Positions 32,615-40,901 of a DNA stretch of 45,611 bases are shown here, piece by piece (the first letter of the stretch is position 1; every line of letters starts with the position of its first letter). Position numbers and translations under genes: made by a program. The stretch comes from an uncultured Coriobacteriia bacterium (GTDB lineage Bacteria > Actinomycetota > Coriobacteriia > Coriobacteriales > QAMH01): NCBI GenBank assembly GCA_959608885.1, contig CAUHSG010000016.1, positions 1-45,611 on the forward strand, read 5' to 3'. The notes beneath the pieces are model-generated. The model searched no databases and was not told the origin of the DNA. It saw nothing but the letters and a program-made list of their open reading frames with translations.

Positions 32615-33292
32615 ATGCCCACCGTGTACATCGTCGAAGACGACATCACCTTGCGTGACGAGCTTGCGCATCTGCTCGAGCTCGACGGCTATGATCCGCG
32701 CGTTTGCACCGACTTTACCAACGCAGCCGCTGACGTCCTAAGCGCGAATCCCGACTGCGTCGTCCTCGACCTCGGATTACCGGGGGCAGACGGACAGTCG
32801 ATATGTCGCGATATACGCAAGCATAGCGAAGTGCCCATCATCGTCCTCACGGCAAAAAGCGACGAGTTCACCGAAGTCATGTCACTCAACCTAGGCGCGC
32901 ACGATTTCGTCGCCAAGCCATACCGTCCCGCGGTGCTCCTTGCGCGCATCGCCTCGCTCATCAAACGTCACACGACGGCGTCGGCCGAGTCCAGCATCAT
33001 CACGCACGGCGAGGTCACACTCGACCTGGGCACTTCCGAAGTGCGCTATCGGGGAAAGTCAGCCGAGCTGACGAGAAACGAGCAGCGCATTCTTGCCTTG
33101 CTCATGCGCAATGTCGGTACCATCATCTCACGTCAGGAGATCATGTGCGACCTGTGGGAATCCGATGCCTTCGTCGATGACAACACGCTCACGGTTAACA
33201 TAAATCGCCTGCGCAAGACGCTTGCAAGCATCGGAATCGCAGATGGCTTCCTGCAAACACGTCGCTCGCTCGGATACGTGGTCGTGGCATGA
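32615..33292 (+). CDS. OmpR/PhoB-type response regulator (BceR-like)
   Basis: A 225-residue two-domain regulator. The receiver has the acidic pair in YIVEDDITLRDEL, the phosphoacceptor Asp in CVVLDLGLPGADG near residue 50, the Thr in IIVLTAKSDE and the Lys in DFVAKPY. The C-terminal winged helix includes LTRNEQRILALLMRN and the recognition-helix region DDNTLTVNINRLRKTL. It is the partner of the kinase at 33289, whose start overlaps its stop (ATGA). The ATG at 32615 is chosen over 32609 because GGAG is 7 nt before it. Confidence 0.92.
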   Translation: MPTVYIVEDDITLRDELAHLLELDGYDPRVCTDFTNAAADVLSANPDCVVLDLGLPGADGQSICRDIRKHSEVPIIVLTAKSDEFTEVMSLNLGAHDFVAKPYRPAVLLARIASLIKRHTTASAESSIITHGEVTLDLGTSEVRYRGKSAELTRNEQRILALLMRNVGTIISRQEIMCDLWESDAFVDDNTLTVNINRLRKTLASIGIADGFLQTRRSLGYVVVA

Positions 33293-34353
33293 GCAATCCC
33301 TCGGACATGTCAGACGCGCCGCGATTTACGATCGGGGCCTTTCTACGTGACAAGATGCTAACCCTCGTATTCACCTGCGCCGTCGTTCTCTTCATCTCCT
33401 TCATGCTCGTCGTGCTCGGTACCGTTGTCGATGCGGTCGTGCTTATCGGCCTCACGCTCGTCATCGCCGTTATCCTGGCACTCGCCGTGGAATACAGACG
33501 CCGCGTTCGCTTCTGGAAGAGCGTTACCGACGCAACGGAGGCACTTGACCGAACGAAACATTTCGCCGACCTCGTCCATGAGCCCACCTTCGTCGAAGGA
33601 ATGATCGCGCTCGAGACGGTCCGGGCAATCGCCGAGCAGGCGGCGCGGGAGAACGGAGAGCTTGAGACGCAGAGCTATGATCGCGCACAATATACGGAGC
33701 TTTGGGTGCACGAGGTAAAGACCCCGCTTGCCGCAGCGCGCCTTCTGCTCGACAAGATGCACGGCGAGGATGCGGGCAAGCTCAAACTCGAGCTCGAGCG
33801 CGTCGAAAACCTCGTCGAACAGGCGCTCTTTACCGCACGTTCCGACACGCTCGTGAACGACTACCTCATACGGGAAATCGCGCTCGCGAGCGCGGTGGGC
33901 GAGGCCTGCAAGGCGAATATGCGCTATCTAACGTCATGTGGCGTCTCAGTCGACATTCGCATCGATCCGCAAGTCACCGTTGTGGCCGACAAGACGTGGC
34001 TTGCCTTCATACTCACGCAAATCATCGTCAACGCGGCAAAATACGATGCCACCACCATAGTCTTCGAGTCACGTGAGGAAGGTGCGGAAGGCCCGCACGC
34101 ATGCACGACACTCGAGATGCGCGACGACGGCTGCGGTATCCCGGCAGCCGATGTGCCACGTGTCTTCGACCGCGGCTTCACGGGAGAAGTGGGGCGCGCG
34201 CACGGCTCGGCGACCGGCATGGGGCTCTTCCTCGTCGCCCGCATGTGCACGCAGATGGGGCTCGGCATCATGCTCGCGAGCGAGGAGGGGACGGGGACAC
34301 GCGTGCAAATCAGCTTTCCCCACGACCGCCGTCGCATGCACATGTCGTTATGA
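33289..34353 (+). CDS. Intramembrane-sensing histidine kinase (BceS-like)
   Basis: A 354-residue kinase with two closely spaced N-terminal helices (about residues 25-45 and 50-70) and almost no extracellular loop, as in BceS-type kinases that sense through their ABC transporter. The phosphoacceptor His lies in LWVHEVKTPLAAARLLL near residue 145. ATP-binding motifs are IIVNAAKYD (N box), RDDGCGIPAADVPRVFDRGF and TGMGLFLVARM. With the neighbouring transporter it should respond to cell-wall-active peptides. A structured palindromic element begins 24 nt after its stop. Confidence 0.92.
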   Translation: MSNPSDMSDAPRFTIGAFLRDKMLTLVFTCAVVLFISFMLVVLGTVVDAVVLIGLTLVIAVILALAVEYRRRVRFWKSVTDATEALDRTKHFADLVHEPTFVEGMIALETVRAIAEQAARENGELETQSYDRAQYTELWVHEVKTPLAAARLLLDKMHGEDAGKLKLELERVENLVEQALFTARSDTLVNDYLIREIALASAVGEACKANMRYLTSCGVSVDIRIDPQVTVVADKTWLAFILTQIIVNAAKYDATTIVFESREEGAEGPHACTTLEMRDDGCGIPAADVPRVFDRGFTGEVGRAHGSATGMGLFLVARMCTQMGLGIMLASEEGTGTRVQISFPHDRRRMHMSL

Positions 34354-34377
34354 CGAAGGCCGTGCTGTAGTTTGGTC

Positions 34378-34544
34378 GGCAGCGCACTCGTCGGGCGAAG
34401 CCCCGATTGCAGAAGCGACGAAAACGCGAGGCGATTTTGCGAGGACTGTTTGAGCGCGCTGGCCTTGCGCGCGAGTTCCGCAGCAGCCGAGCGTTTTCGC
34501 CGCTTCGGTTGCAATCGACTGGCAAGCCCGACGAGTGCGCTGCC
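34378..34544 (+). ncRNA. Structured palindromic element, copy 2
   Basis: The outer stem 34378-34396 / 34526-34544 is a perfect 19 bp. The inner stem 34404-34427 / 34491-34517 has 8+6+9 pairs with one mismatch and a 3-nt bulge. The core, TTGCG-A-GGACT (34437-34447) with AGTTCCGCAG (34474-34483), the GTTTGA internal loop and a 6-bp hairpin with a 7-nt loop, matches copy 1 at 22407. The flanking bits CGGGCG and GCAAGCCCG are also shared. In both copies the core reads in the direction of the gene just upstream. It separates the two-component genes from the transporter operator. Confidence 0.7.
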
Positions 34545-34555
34545 AGCTTCTCACC

Positions 34556-34627
34556 CTTACGAACTTGTAAGTCACGGGTAAGCCGCTTCGATGGCAACCG
34601 TAAGCTCCACGCATCACCATGGATAAT
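34556..34627 (+). promoter_or_regulatory. Phased GTAAG operator array and promoter of the transporter operon
   Basis: CTTAC (34556-34560), GTAAG (34567-34571), GTAAG (34578-34582) and GTAAG (34600-34604) start at intervals of 11, 11 and 22 bp, so all lie on one face of the helix. The first pair reproduces the CTTAC-N6-GTAAG motif upstream of the regulator gene. GATAAT at 34622-34627 is a good -10 box; the last GTAAG then occupies the -35 position at 17-nt spacing, as in promoters activated by PhoB/OmpR-type regulators. Initiation near 34634 gives a 24-nt leader to the small gene at 34658. ATGGAT/ATCCAT (34619-34624, 34636-34641) adds a small inverted repeat. Confidence 0.68.
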
Positions 34628-34657
34628 GCCCGGTAATCCATACGAAAGGTTAGTCCC

Positions 34658-34795
34658 ATGAAGGCATCAAAGGTATTATCAACGGTAACGAAGGGCGTGG
34701 GGGCCGTTACGCTCGTGGCGGTGGCACTCGTCGCCGGCATGCTCGCCTACGCATCGGTCAAAGTACCGCGCACGGGAAGGGGAATCCATGTCTGA
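34658..34795 (+). CDS. Small single-pass membrane protein (45 residues)
   Basis: A 45-residue open frame starting ATG at 34658, preceded by AAAGG 8 nt upstream. It has a Lys-containing N-terminus (MKASKVLSTVTKG), one hydrophobic helix (about residues 14-34, rich in V, A and L) and a basic tail (KVPRTGRGIHV). Its stop lies inside the first codons of the ATPase gene (start 34788), an 8-base overlap typical of coupled translation. It is the first gene after the phased operator. It resembles no protein I recognise; an accessory subunit or regulator of the Bce-type transporter is a reasonable guess from position. Confidence 0.65.
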   Translation: MKASKVLSTVTKGVGAVTLVAVALVAGMLAYASVKVPRTGRGIHV

Positions 34796-35612
34796 GGTCA
34801 TCGCAACGCCGCCCGCCAGTGTGACGGGATCGTCTCGCTCCGCATCCTCCCCCATCCTCTGCGTGCGCAACATCGAGAAGGTGTTCGGCGGCCGCCAGAA
34901 CCTCATGTACGCCCTTGCCGGCGTGAGCTTCGACGTCGCACGCGGCGAATTCGTCGCCATCATGGGGCCATCGGGTTCGGGTAAGACGACGCTGCTCAAC
35001 TGCATCTCCACCATCGATCGGCCCTCCGCGGGTCGCATACTCATCAATGGCAGCGACATCACCACCATGTCGAAGAACAAGCTCAGCGCCTTTCGCCGCG
35101 ACGAGCTTGGCTTCATCTTCCAGGACTCCAACCTGCTCGACACGCTGACCGGCATGGAGAACATCGCACTTGCCCTTACCATCAAGGGCACACGTCCCGC
35201 GAACATCACAACGCGCATCAACGACATTGCGCGCACGCTCAACGTCACCGAGTCGCTCAAGCAGTATCCCGGCCAGATGTCCGGCGGCCAGAAGCAACGC
35301 GTCGCCGCGGCGCGCGCAATCGTAGCTGACCCCTCCCTCATCCTTGCCGACGAGCCCACCGGCGCGCTCGACTCACGCAACGCGACGATCATGCTCGAAA
35401 CCCTCGAGATGCTCAACAAGTCCCTGAACGCGACGATTCTCATGGTCACCCATGACGCCTATGCCGCGTCGTTCTCCGACCGCGTGCTCTTCCTCTCGGA
35501 CGGCAAACTCTTCAATGAGATTCGCCAGGGATCACTCACGCGCGAGGAATACTTCGCCCGCATCATGGAGGTCGTGACCTTCCTCGGCGGGGAGGCCTAC
35601 CATGCTGCTTAA
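34788..35612 (+). CDS. Bce-type ABC transporter ATPase
   Basis: A 274-residue ATPase of the MacB/BceA class: Walker A GPSGSGKTT near residue 62, Q-loop FIFQDSNLLDTLTGMENI, signature MSGGQKQRV, Walker B LILADEPTGALDSRN and H-loop MVTHDAY. A 20-residue low-complexity N-terminus precedes the domain. Together with the permease at 35602 it should remove peptide antibiotics from lipid-II-cycle targets. It overlaps both neighbours (the small protein before, the permease by 11 bases after). Confidence 0.92.
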   Translation: MSEVIATPPASVTGSSRSASSPILCVRNIEKVFGGRQNLMYALAGVSFDVARGEFVAIMGPSGSGKTTLLNCISTIDRPSAGRILINGSDITTMSKNKLSAFRRDELGFIFQDSNLLDTLTGMENIALALTIKGTRPANITTRINDIARTLNVTESLKQYPGQMSGGQKQRVAAARAIVADPSLILADEPTGALDSRNATIMLETLEMLNKSLNATILMVTHDAYAASFSDRVLFLSDGKLFNEIRQGSLTREEYFARIMEVVTFLGGEAYHAA

Positions 35613-37662
35613 ACTCGCCGTGCGTAACATGCGGCGATCGCTTCGTGACTATGCCATCTACTTTGTCACCCTGCTCATTGCCGTTACCGTGTTCTATGCG
35701 TTCAATTCCGTGGGCGACCAGCAGGTCATGCATGACATCGCCGCATCCGGTCGCGCGGACATCATCGAATTCACCGGCTACATGATGAACATCTTTTCCG
35801 TCATCGTCGCCTTCGTGCTGGGATTTCTGGTCATCTACGCAAACCAGCTCCTTATCACACGACGCAAGCGAGAATTCGGCATCTACCTCGTACTCGGTAT
35901 GAAGCCAGGACAGGTATCGCGCATCCTGCTGTACGAGACAGTCTTCATCGGCCTGGGGTCGCTCGTTCTCGGACTTGGCCTTGGCGTCCTCATCTCGCAG
36001 TTGCTTTCGTTTGCCACAGCGGCACTCTTTGGCATCGCCATGCCGCAATACCAGTTCAGCTTCTCGCCAGGAGCCTGCATCGCGACACTTGCCTGCTTCA
36101 TCGCCATCTTCGTCGTCGTCGCCATCTTCAACGTCATCACCGTACGACGCTGCAAGCTCATCGACCTCATCGGCGCAAAGGCGAAACGCCAGAAGATCGT
36201 CATCCGCAACCCCTGGGTATGCCTCACGATCTTCGTCATCTCGCTGGTCCTCATCGGCCTTGCCTACTGGCAGCTTGACGTCAACGGCATGACGCTCATG
36301 TTTGATGCCGAATTCCAGCGCGCGACCGTCCTCATGCTGGTGGGCTCGCTGCTGTTCTTCTTCTCGCTTTCCGGCTTTGCCATCGCCGTGCTCACGCGCC
36401 TACGCGGCGTTTACCTCAAGCGCCTGCGTCCCTTCACCACGCGTCAGGTCGCCTCGAAGTTCAACACTTCGTTCGTCTCCATCTGGGTGGTGTGCGTCCT
36501 GCTTTTCTTCGCCATCACCACCTTTGCCACGGGTCTTGCCCTCGTCGACGCCTTCACCGGCGACATTGACGAGGCGAATCCCTATGACGCGAGCATCATC
36601 GCGTATAGCGAGGTGACCTCCTACGAGAACGGCAAGAGGGTCACGAAGGCCGTCGAGGACGACATCACCCAGACAAGCGCGTATTTGCAGCAGCATGTCG
36701 CCGATTGGGACAAGACCGTCGCTCGCTCGGCGCAGCTCGAGCTCTACGGATTGCCTACCATGACCTATGGCGAGCTCATGGACACCGTCGATGCGCACCT
36801 CTCGAATGCCACGAGCAGCGGCAACGTGGCCAAGACGGATGTACAGGTCGTCGGGCTCACGCAGTTCAACGATGCGCTCGCCCTCGACGGCAAGAATCCC
36901 GTGGCACTGGCAAATGGCGAGTACCTCGTCACCAACAACATGCCGGCATCCGAGAACATCGTCAATGCCATCGTCGGCAAGTCCATGCCGCTTCCCACAC
37001 CGGCGGGCGAACTCAGGCCCGTCAATCACGTGGAGAAGGTCCAGCTCAACGACTTCAACATGCTCAGCAACGCAGTCACCATGGTGGTTCCCGACGAGAT
37101 CATCGACACGCTGACCAAGACAGAAACACCCGCATCGGTGATCGTGAACATCATGTACGCGCCCGGTGTGGATGCCGAGAGCCTGCCGTTCGAGGAGATC
37201 GTCGAAAATGAGGATGTTCCGGGCATGACGAACGTGCTCACGCGCGCGCAGATGGTGGGACAGGCAAGTGGACTGAAGGTCATGGTCACCTATCTCGCGA
37301 TCTACATCGGCCTCGTGCTGCTCGTCGCAACCGCTGCCGTGCTCGCGATCCAGCTGCTCTCGCTCACCATCGATTCGCTCGGCCGCTATCGCCTGCTATC
37401 GAAGCTCGGATGCGACACGTCCATGCTCACCCGCTCGCTCTTCGAGCAGGTCGTGATCTACTTCATCGCGCCGCTGGCCCTGGCCGTCTGCCATTCGGCA
37501 TGCGCTATCGCCGTTCTCTCCGAATCGCTTTTCGCGGCACTCGGGCGCGATCTGCTCCCCTCCATCGTCATGGCAGCGTGTCTCGTCGTCGCCATATACG
37601 GTGGCTACATGCTCATCACCTACCTGACCAGCAGAGCAAGCGTCAGACAAGCGGTCTCGTAG
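35602..37662 (+). CDS. Bce-type ABC transporter permease (FtsX domains)
   Basis: A 686-residue permease with about ten helices: one near the N-terminus, a group of three, a group of two, then a large extracellular domain (about residues 310-560), and a final FtsX-like group of three. LLITRRKREFGIYLVLGMKPGQVSRILLYETVFIGLGSLVLGLGLG is the typical FtsX coupling region. The big extracellular domain is the presumed sensor/substrate site in the Bce family. The stop is followed by a REP-like palindrome and a terminator that serves the opposite strand. Confidence 0.92.
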   Translation: MLLKLAVRNMRRSLRDYAIYFVTLLIAVTVFYAFNSVGDQQVMHDIAASGRADIIEFTGYMMNIFSVIVAFVLGFLVIYANQLLITRRKREFGIYLVLGMKPGQVSRILLYETVFIGLGSLVLGLGLGVLISQLLSFATAALFGIAMPQYQFSFSPGACIATLACFIAIFVVVAIFNVITVRRCKLIDLIGAKAKRQKIVIRNPWVCLTIFVISLVLIGLAYWQLDVNGMTLMFDAEFQRATVLMLVGSLLFFFSLSGFAIAVLTRLRGVYLKRLRPFTTRQVASKFNTSFVSIWVVCVLLFFAITTFATGLALVDAFTGDIDEANPYDASIIAYSEVTSYENGKRVTKAVEDDITQTSAYLQQHVADWDKTVARSAQLELYGLPTMTYGELMDTVDAHLSNATSSGNVAKTDVQVVGLTQFNDALALDGKNPVALANGEYLVTNNMPASENIVNAIVGKSMPLPTPAGELRPVNHVEKVQLNDFNMLSNAVTMVVPDEIIDTLTKTETPASVIVNIMYAPGVDAESLPFEEIVENEDVPGMTNVLTRAQMVGQASGLKVMVTYLAIYIGLVLLVATAAVLAIQLLSLTIDSLGRYRLLSKLGCDTSMLTRSLFEQVVIYFIAPLALAVCHSACAIAVLSESLFAALGRDLLPSIVMAACLVVAIYGGYMLITYLTSRASVRQAVS

Positions 37663-37667
37663 CCATC

Positions 37668-37696
37668 TGAGACAAATGGACAGGTCATTTGTCTCA
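37668..37696. repeat. REP-like palindrome (TGAGACAAATG...CATTTGTCTCA)
   Basis: A perfect 11-bp stem (37668-37678 / 37686-37696) with a 7-nt loop, five nt after the permease stop. Its ends TGAGACA/TGTCTCA equal those of the repeat at 1178-1253. It may end rightward transcription, but only a short AT-rich tail follows. Confidence 0.6.
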
Positions 37697-37714
37697 TTAT
37701 CAACAGGCACGAGC

Positions 37715-37752
37715 AAAAAAGGGAGCCGGCATCAGTTCTAATGCCGGCTCCC
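37715..37752 (-). terminator. Rho-independent terminator (leftward)
   Basis: GGGAGCCGGCAT (37721-37732) and ATGCCGGCTCCC (37741-37752) form a perfect 12-bp stem with an 8-nt loop. On the minus strand it is followed by TTTTTT, so it ends transcription of the membrane-protein gene at 37792. Confidence 0.88.
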
Positions 37753-37791
37753 CAGAATGAGGGGGAATGAGACCCCCGAACTGTTGGTTTC

Positions 37792-38913
37792 CTACTCGCG
37801 CTTCACATACGTGATAGCCTCGATCTCCATATCAACCTTGGCGGGATCGGGAAGTATGGGCCTTTCGGCGTACTCGACCATCTCGGCAATCTCGACGGGC
37901 GTGGCACCCTTGGGCTCGGTCTCGAGCAGGTACTCGACAGGAGCGCGGCGGGCCATGGCCTCCTTGTACTCCTTGGTACCAACCCAGATCTCATGCTTAT
38001 ACGGATTGACGCCGAGCTTCTTGGAGCGGTAAATGACGTAACTGAGAGCCGCGATATTGGCGATGAGCGCGATGGAGGCGACCACGGTATTGACCGCCGG
38101 GTCGTTCACGGACTGCACCGCAAAGATGGAGTCGTTGGCGAACATCGGCACCATCTGCGCGAACATGCACCAAATGGCCAGCGTGAACGCGCGGTTCTGG
38201 ATCCATCCACCCTTGTTCCAGATGAGGCCCGCGATGGTCGGCGCGACAAGCAGCGCGATACCGCAGTACCAGGAATGGGTGGGCAGGCAGTTGTAGGTGT
38301 AGCAGAAGTTCCACAAATCGTAGGAAATGATGAAGACCCACGTCATGTCGGGCCACAGCATGTCCTGGCGCTTCTTGGAGATGTAGATGCCGAACCAACC
38401 GGTCATGCACAGGATGTTGAGCAGACCGGCACAGCCGTTGAGCACGTTGAAGATGCCGCCGTTGAGCAAGACGCCCTCGTCGGTGACGAAACTCGAATCC
38501 CAGGCGACAATCGCGCTCTCAAAGTCGCTCGCGACCGCGATCAGGATGTTGATTGCCACGATCACGAACGGAAACACCTTGAACCAGTGGGAGCGCCCCA
38601 CTTTGGTCCACGAGTACTTGAGCATCATGAAGCCGATGCAGCCGGCCGTCGCGGCGTACACCTTCGCGTAGTGGAACCAACCGCCCATGGATGTGTACGT
38701 GGGGTTGTTGAGCGCCCATTCGGCACCCATGGCGGCACCGACCTCGACGGCAATGCAGTAGATGGTCATGAAGCCGCAAACGCCAAAGAAGAAGAATATT
38801 CCTCCGGCCTTCCAGCGGCGAGCCACCTCGTTGAGCAGGATGAGTGCGATAAGCACCATGAAAAGTCCTGACCATTGAAAGGCGGCATTAGGACCGTAAA
38901 CGTCAAACAACAT
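37792..38913 (-). CDS. Multi-pass membrane protein, DUF5692-like
   Basis: A 373-residue membrane protein with about nine helices and a 75-residue cytoplasmic C-terminal tail (KHEIWVGTKEYKEAMARRAPVEYLL...). The N-terminus MLFDVYGPNAAFQWSGLFMVLIALILLNEVARRW resembles, from memory, a family of unknown function (DUF5692) found in anaerobic gut bacteria; I could not check this. WNFCYTYNCLPTHSWYCG (residues about 220-240) is a Cys/His/Trp-rich stretch between helices. It stands alone, flanked by a terminator downstream and a 280-nt AT-rich gap upstream. Start 38913 follows AAAGGAGGG. Function unknown. Confidence 0.75.
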   Translation of the reverse strand: MLFDVYGPNAAFQWSGLFMVLIALILLNEVARRWKAGGIFFFFGVCGFMTIYCIAVEVGAAMGAEWALNNPTYTSMGGWFHYAKVYAATAGCIGFMMLKYSWTKVGRSHWFKVFPFVIVAINILIAVASDFESAIVAWDSSFVTDEGVLLNGGIFNVLNGCAGLLNILCMTGWFGIYISKKRQDMLWPDMTWVFIISYDLWNFCYTYNCLPTHSWYCGIALLVAPTIAGLIWNKGGWIQNRAFTLAIWCMFAQMVPMFANDSIFAVQSVNDPAVNTVVASIALIANIAALSYVIYRSKKLGVNPYKHEIWVGTKEYKEAMARRAPVEYLLETEPKGATPVEIAEMVEYAERPILPDPAKVDMEIEAITYVKRE

Positions 38914-39139
38914 TTCAATCCCTCCTTTACCTTGGTCTCCCTTTACAGGCTTTTCGGCAACCATCCCGGCCAGGAAGTGTTTTCATCACGAACACATGAT
39001 CGTCGAAGTCCACTTGCCAACAATTTGATACCGTTCACAGATTTCTCTTGACATCGTACAAAATACTACCGTTTGTTGTGAATTACAAGCCGTTTGCCGG
39101 ATTTTTATTCACGGAAAAGATAGCGTTGGCAAACAAAGC

Positions 39140-39164
39140 GGGGCCGGCGATGATCGCCGGCCCC
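39140..39164 (-). terminator. Terminator hairpin (leftward) after symporter gene
   Basis: GGGGCCGGCGA (39140-39150) and TCGCCGGCCCC (39154-39164) form an 11-bp GC stem with a 3-nt loop. On the minus strand GCTTTGTTTG follows, a modest T-rich tail, 33 nt after the stop of the symporter gene. The rest of the 38914-39197 gap holds no gene; TTGACA at 39049 has no matching -10 box. Confidence 0.7.
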
Positions 39165-39197
39165 GTCAAGACCAGGTAAATACGCAGGGCGCTTACA

Positions 39198-40823
39198 CTA
39201 TTCCACAACCTGCACGCCGCCACCGGAATCATCCGGCTCGCAGGTGCAAGTCGTATCCTGCGTCCACCAGATGGTCTTGGGCATACCGGGAATGTTCTGC
39301 GCGCAGAAGACGGGATTCACACCCTGCTTGCGCTGTGCCGTATAGTCGTCAAGCGCCTTGATTGCCCATTTGCCCAGAAGCAAGATGGCAATAAGGTTGA
39401 TGATGGCCATGAAGCCCATGAAAATGTCGGCAAGATTCCACGCGAGGCTGAAGTTGTTCACCGCGCCAAAGAAGATGGCAGCCAGGCAGAACAGGCGAAA
39501 TACCAGCAACACGGTCTTGTTGTCCTTGATGAACAGGATATTGCCCTCGGCATAGAAGTAATTGCCCACGAGGGACGAGAACGCGAACAGAATGATGCAC
39601 GCGGTCATGAAGTGAATGCCGATGGGGCCAATCGAATTTGCCATTGCCATCTGCACGAAGTCGATGCCATTGAAGCTGTCGGAAGCCACGAGTGCCGCAA
39701 CGGTATCGGGTTGCTGTACGCAGAAGATGAGCATCATGAGCGCCGAGCAGGTGCAAATGACAAGCGTGTCGATGTAGACGGAGAGGCTCTGCACGAGTCC
39801 CTGCTTCACGGGATGCGACACGTCGGCGGTGGCCGCCGCGTTGGGTGCCGATCCCATGCCCGCTTCGTTCGAGAAGAGCCCTCGCTTGATACCCCACATG
39901 ATCATCGACCCGGTAAATCCACCGGCGAGCGACGTGAAGTCAAACGCCTGGCCAAAGACAAGTCCGAGCGCAGCGGGGACATCGCCCAAATTGGAGACGC
40001 ATGTCCAGATGGCAATGAGAATGTACGCCCCCGCCATGATGGGAACGATCCAGGAGGTGATGATCGAGATGCGATGTATGCCGCCGAAGATCACGACGGC
40101 GACCGCCACGACGACGAACAGGCCAATGATGGCGTTGACGACGGTCTCATGGCCCTCGATAACGTAATAGTCGATAGCCGAGGCCATGTTGTAGGTCTGC
40201 AGTCCGTTGAAACCGAGGCCAAAGCAGAGGATGAGGGCCACCGCAAAGACGATACCGAGCCAGCGCTTGCCGAGCGCAAGTTGAATGTAGTACGCCGGCC
40301 CGCCGCGAAACGTGCCGTCGGGATTGCGCACCTTCCAGATTTGGGCAAGCGTGGACTCGACGAACGCCGAAGCCGCACCAATAATGGCCATGAGCCACAT
40401 CCAGAAGACCGCACCAGGACCGCCGATGGCGATGGCCGTCGCGATGCCGACGATGTTGCCCGTGCCCACGCGCGATGCCGTCGAGACCATGAGCGCCTGG
40501 AACGACGAGATCCTACGCTGCTTCTTGGGTTTCGAGACGTCGGCGTAGGCAGTGCTCCCGTGTTCGTTTGCCGCACCGGGTGCCTTGGGAAGCTTGCCCG
40601 TGTCCACGGAATTCGCAACGTCATCGGAAAACTCCGTATCGGCGGCGACGCTTTTGCCCACGAGATTCGTGAACATGTCCTTGATGTAGCGAATCTGGAC
40701 GAAACGCGTACGTATGGTGAACCACACGCCCGTCGCGACAAGCAAGATCACCAAGATGTACGTGTACATGAAATCATCGATGGTTCCCGTGAAGGCAACC
40801 AGAAGATCGTTAAGCTCTCCCAT
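39198..40823 (-). CDS. Alanine/glycine:cation symporter (AGCS family)
   Basis: A 541-residue symporter. FTIRTRFVQIRYI near residue 38 and SSFQALMVSTASRVGTGNIVGIATAIAIGGPGAVFWMWL near residue 110 are AGCS signatures (the latter includes the substrate/sodium-binding G-T-G-N-I segment), and GLFSNEAGMGSAPNAAATAD is the second family motif. A hydrophilic insert of about 50 residues (FSDDVANSVDTGKLP...KKQRR) separates the first helices. It imports alanine, glycine or D-alanine with Na+ or H+. ATG at 40823 follows GGGGAG; a strong promoter lies at 40864-40892. It stands alone between a promoter and a terminator. Confidence 0.93.
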   Translation of the reverse strand: MGELNDLLVAFTGTIDDFMYTYILVILLVATGVWFTIRTRFVQIRYIKDMFTNLVGKSVAADTEFSDDVANSVDTGKLPKAPGAANEHGSTAYADVSKPKKQRRISSFQALMVSTASRVGTGNIVGIATAIAIGGPGAVFWMWLMAIIGAASAFVESTLAQIWKVRNPDGTFRGGPAYYIQLALGKRWLGIVFAVALILCFGLGFNGLQTYNMASAIDYYVIEGHETVVNAIIGLFVVVAVAVVIFGGIHRISIITSWIVPIMAGAYILIAIWTCVSNLGDVPAALGLVFGQAFDFTSLAGGFTGSMIMWGIKRGLFSNEAGMGSAPNAAATADVSHPVKQGLVQSLSVYIDTLVICTCSALMMLIFCVQQPDTVAALVASDSFNGIDFVQMAMANSIGPIGIHFMTACIILFAFSSLVGNYFYAEGNILFIKDNKTVLLVFRLFCLAAIFFGAVNNFSLAWNLADIFMGFMAIINLIAILLLGKWAIKALDDYTAQRKQGVNPVFCAQNIPGMPKTIWWTQDTTCTCEPDDSGGGVQVVE

Positions 40824-40863
40824 GGGGTCTCCCCGCTCCCTCTCATGCGCATTATCGCGAGTC

Positions 40864-40892
40864 ATTATATTCGCAATCAAATAACGTGGCAA
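40864..40892 (-). promoter_or_regulatory. Strong sigma-70-type promoter of the symporter gene
   Basis: Read leftward, TTGCCA (plus 40887-40892) is followed after 17 nt by TATAAT (plus 40864-40869): 5/6 and 6/6 matches to consensus at ideal spacing. Initiation near 40857 gives a 34-nt leader before the start codon at 40823. Confidence 0.8.
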
Positions 40893-40901
40893 AACGCATT
40901 G

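Noticed and set aside
39049..39054. Rightward promoter (TTGACA)
   Set aside because: No -10 box at 16-18 nt and no rightward gene follows.
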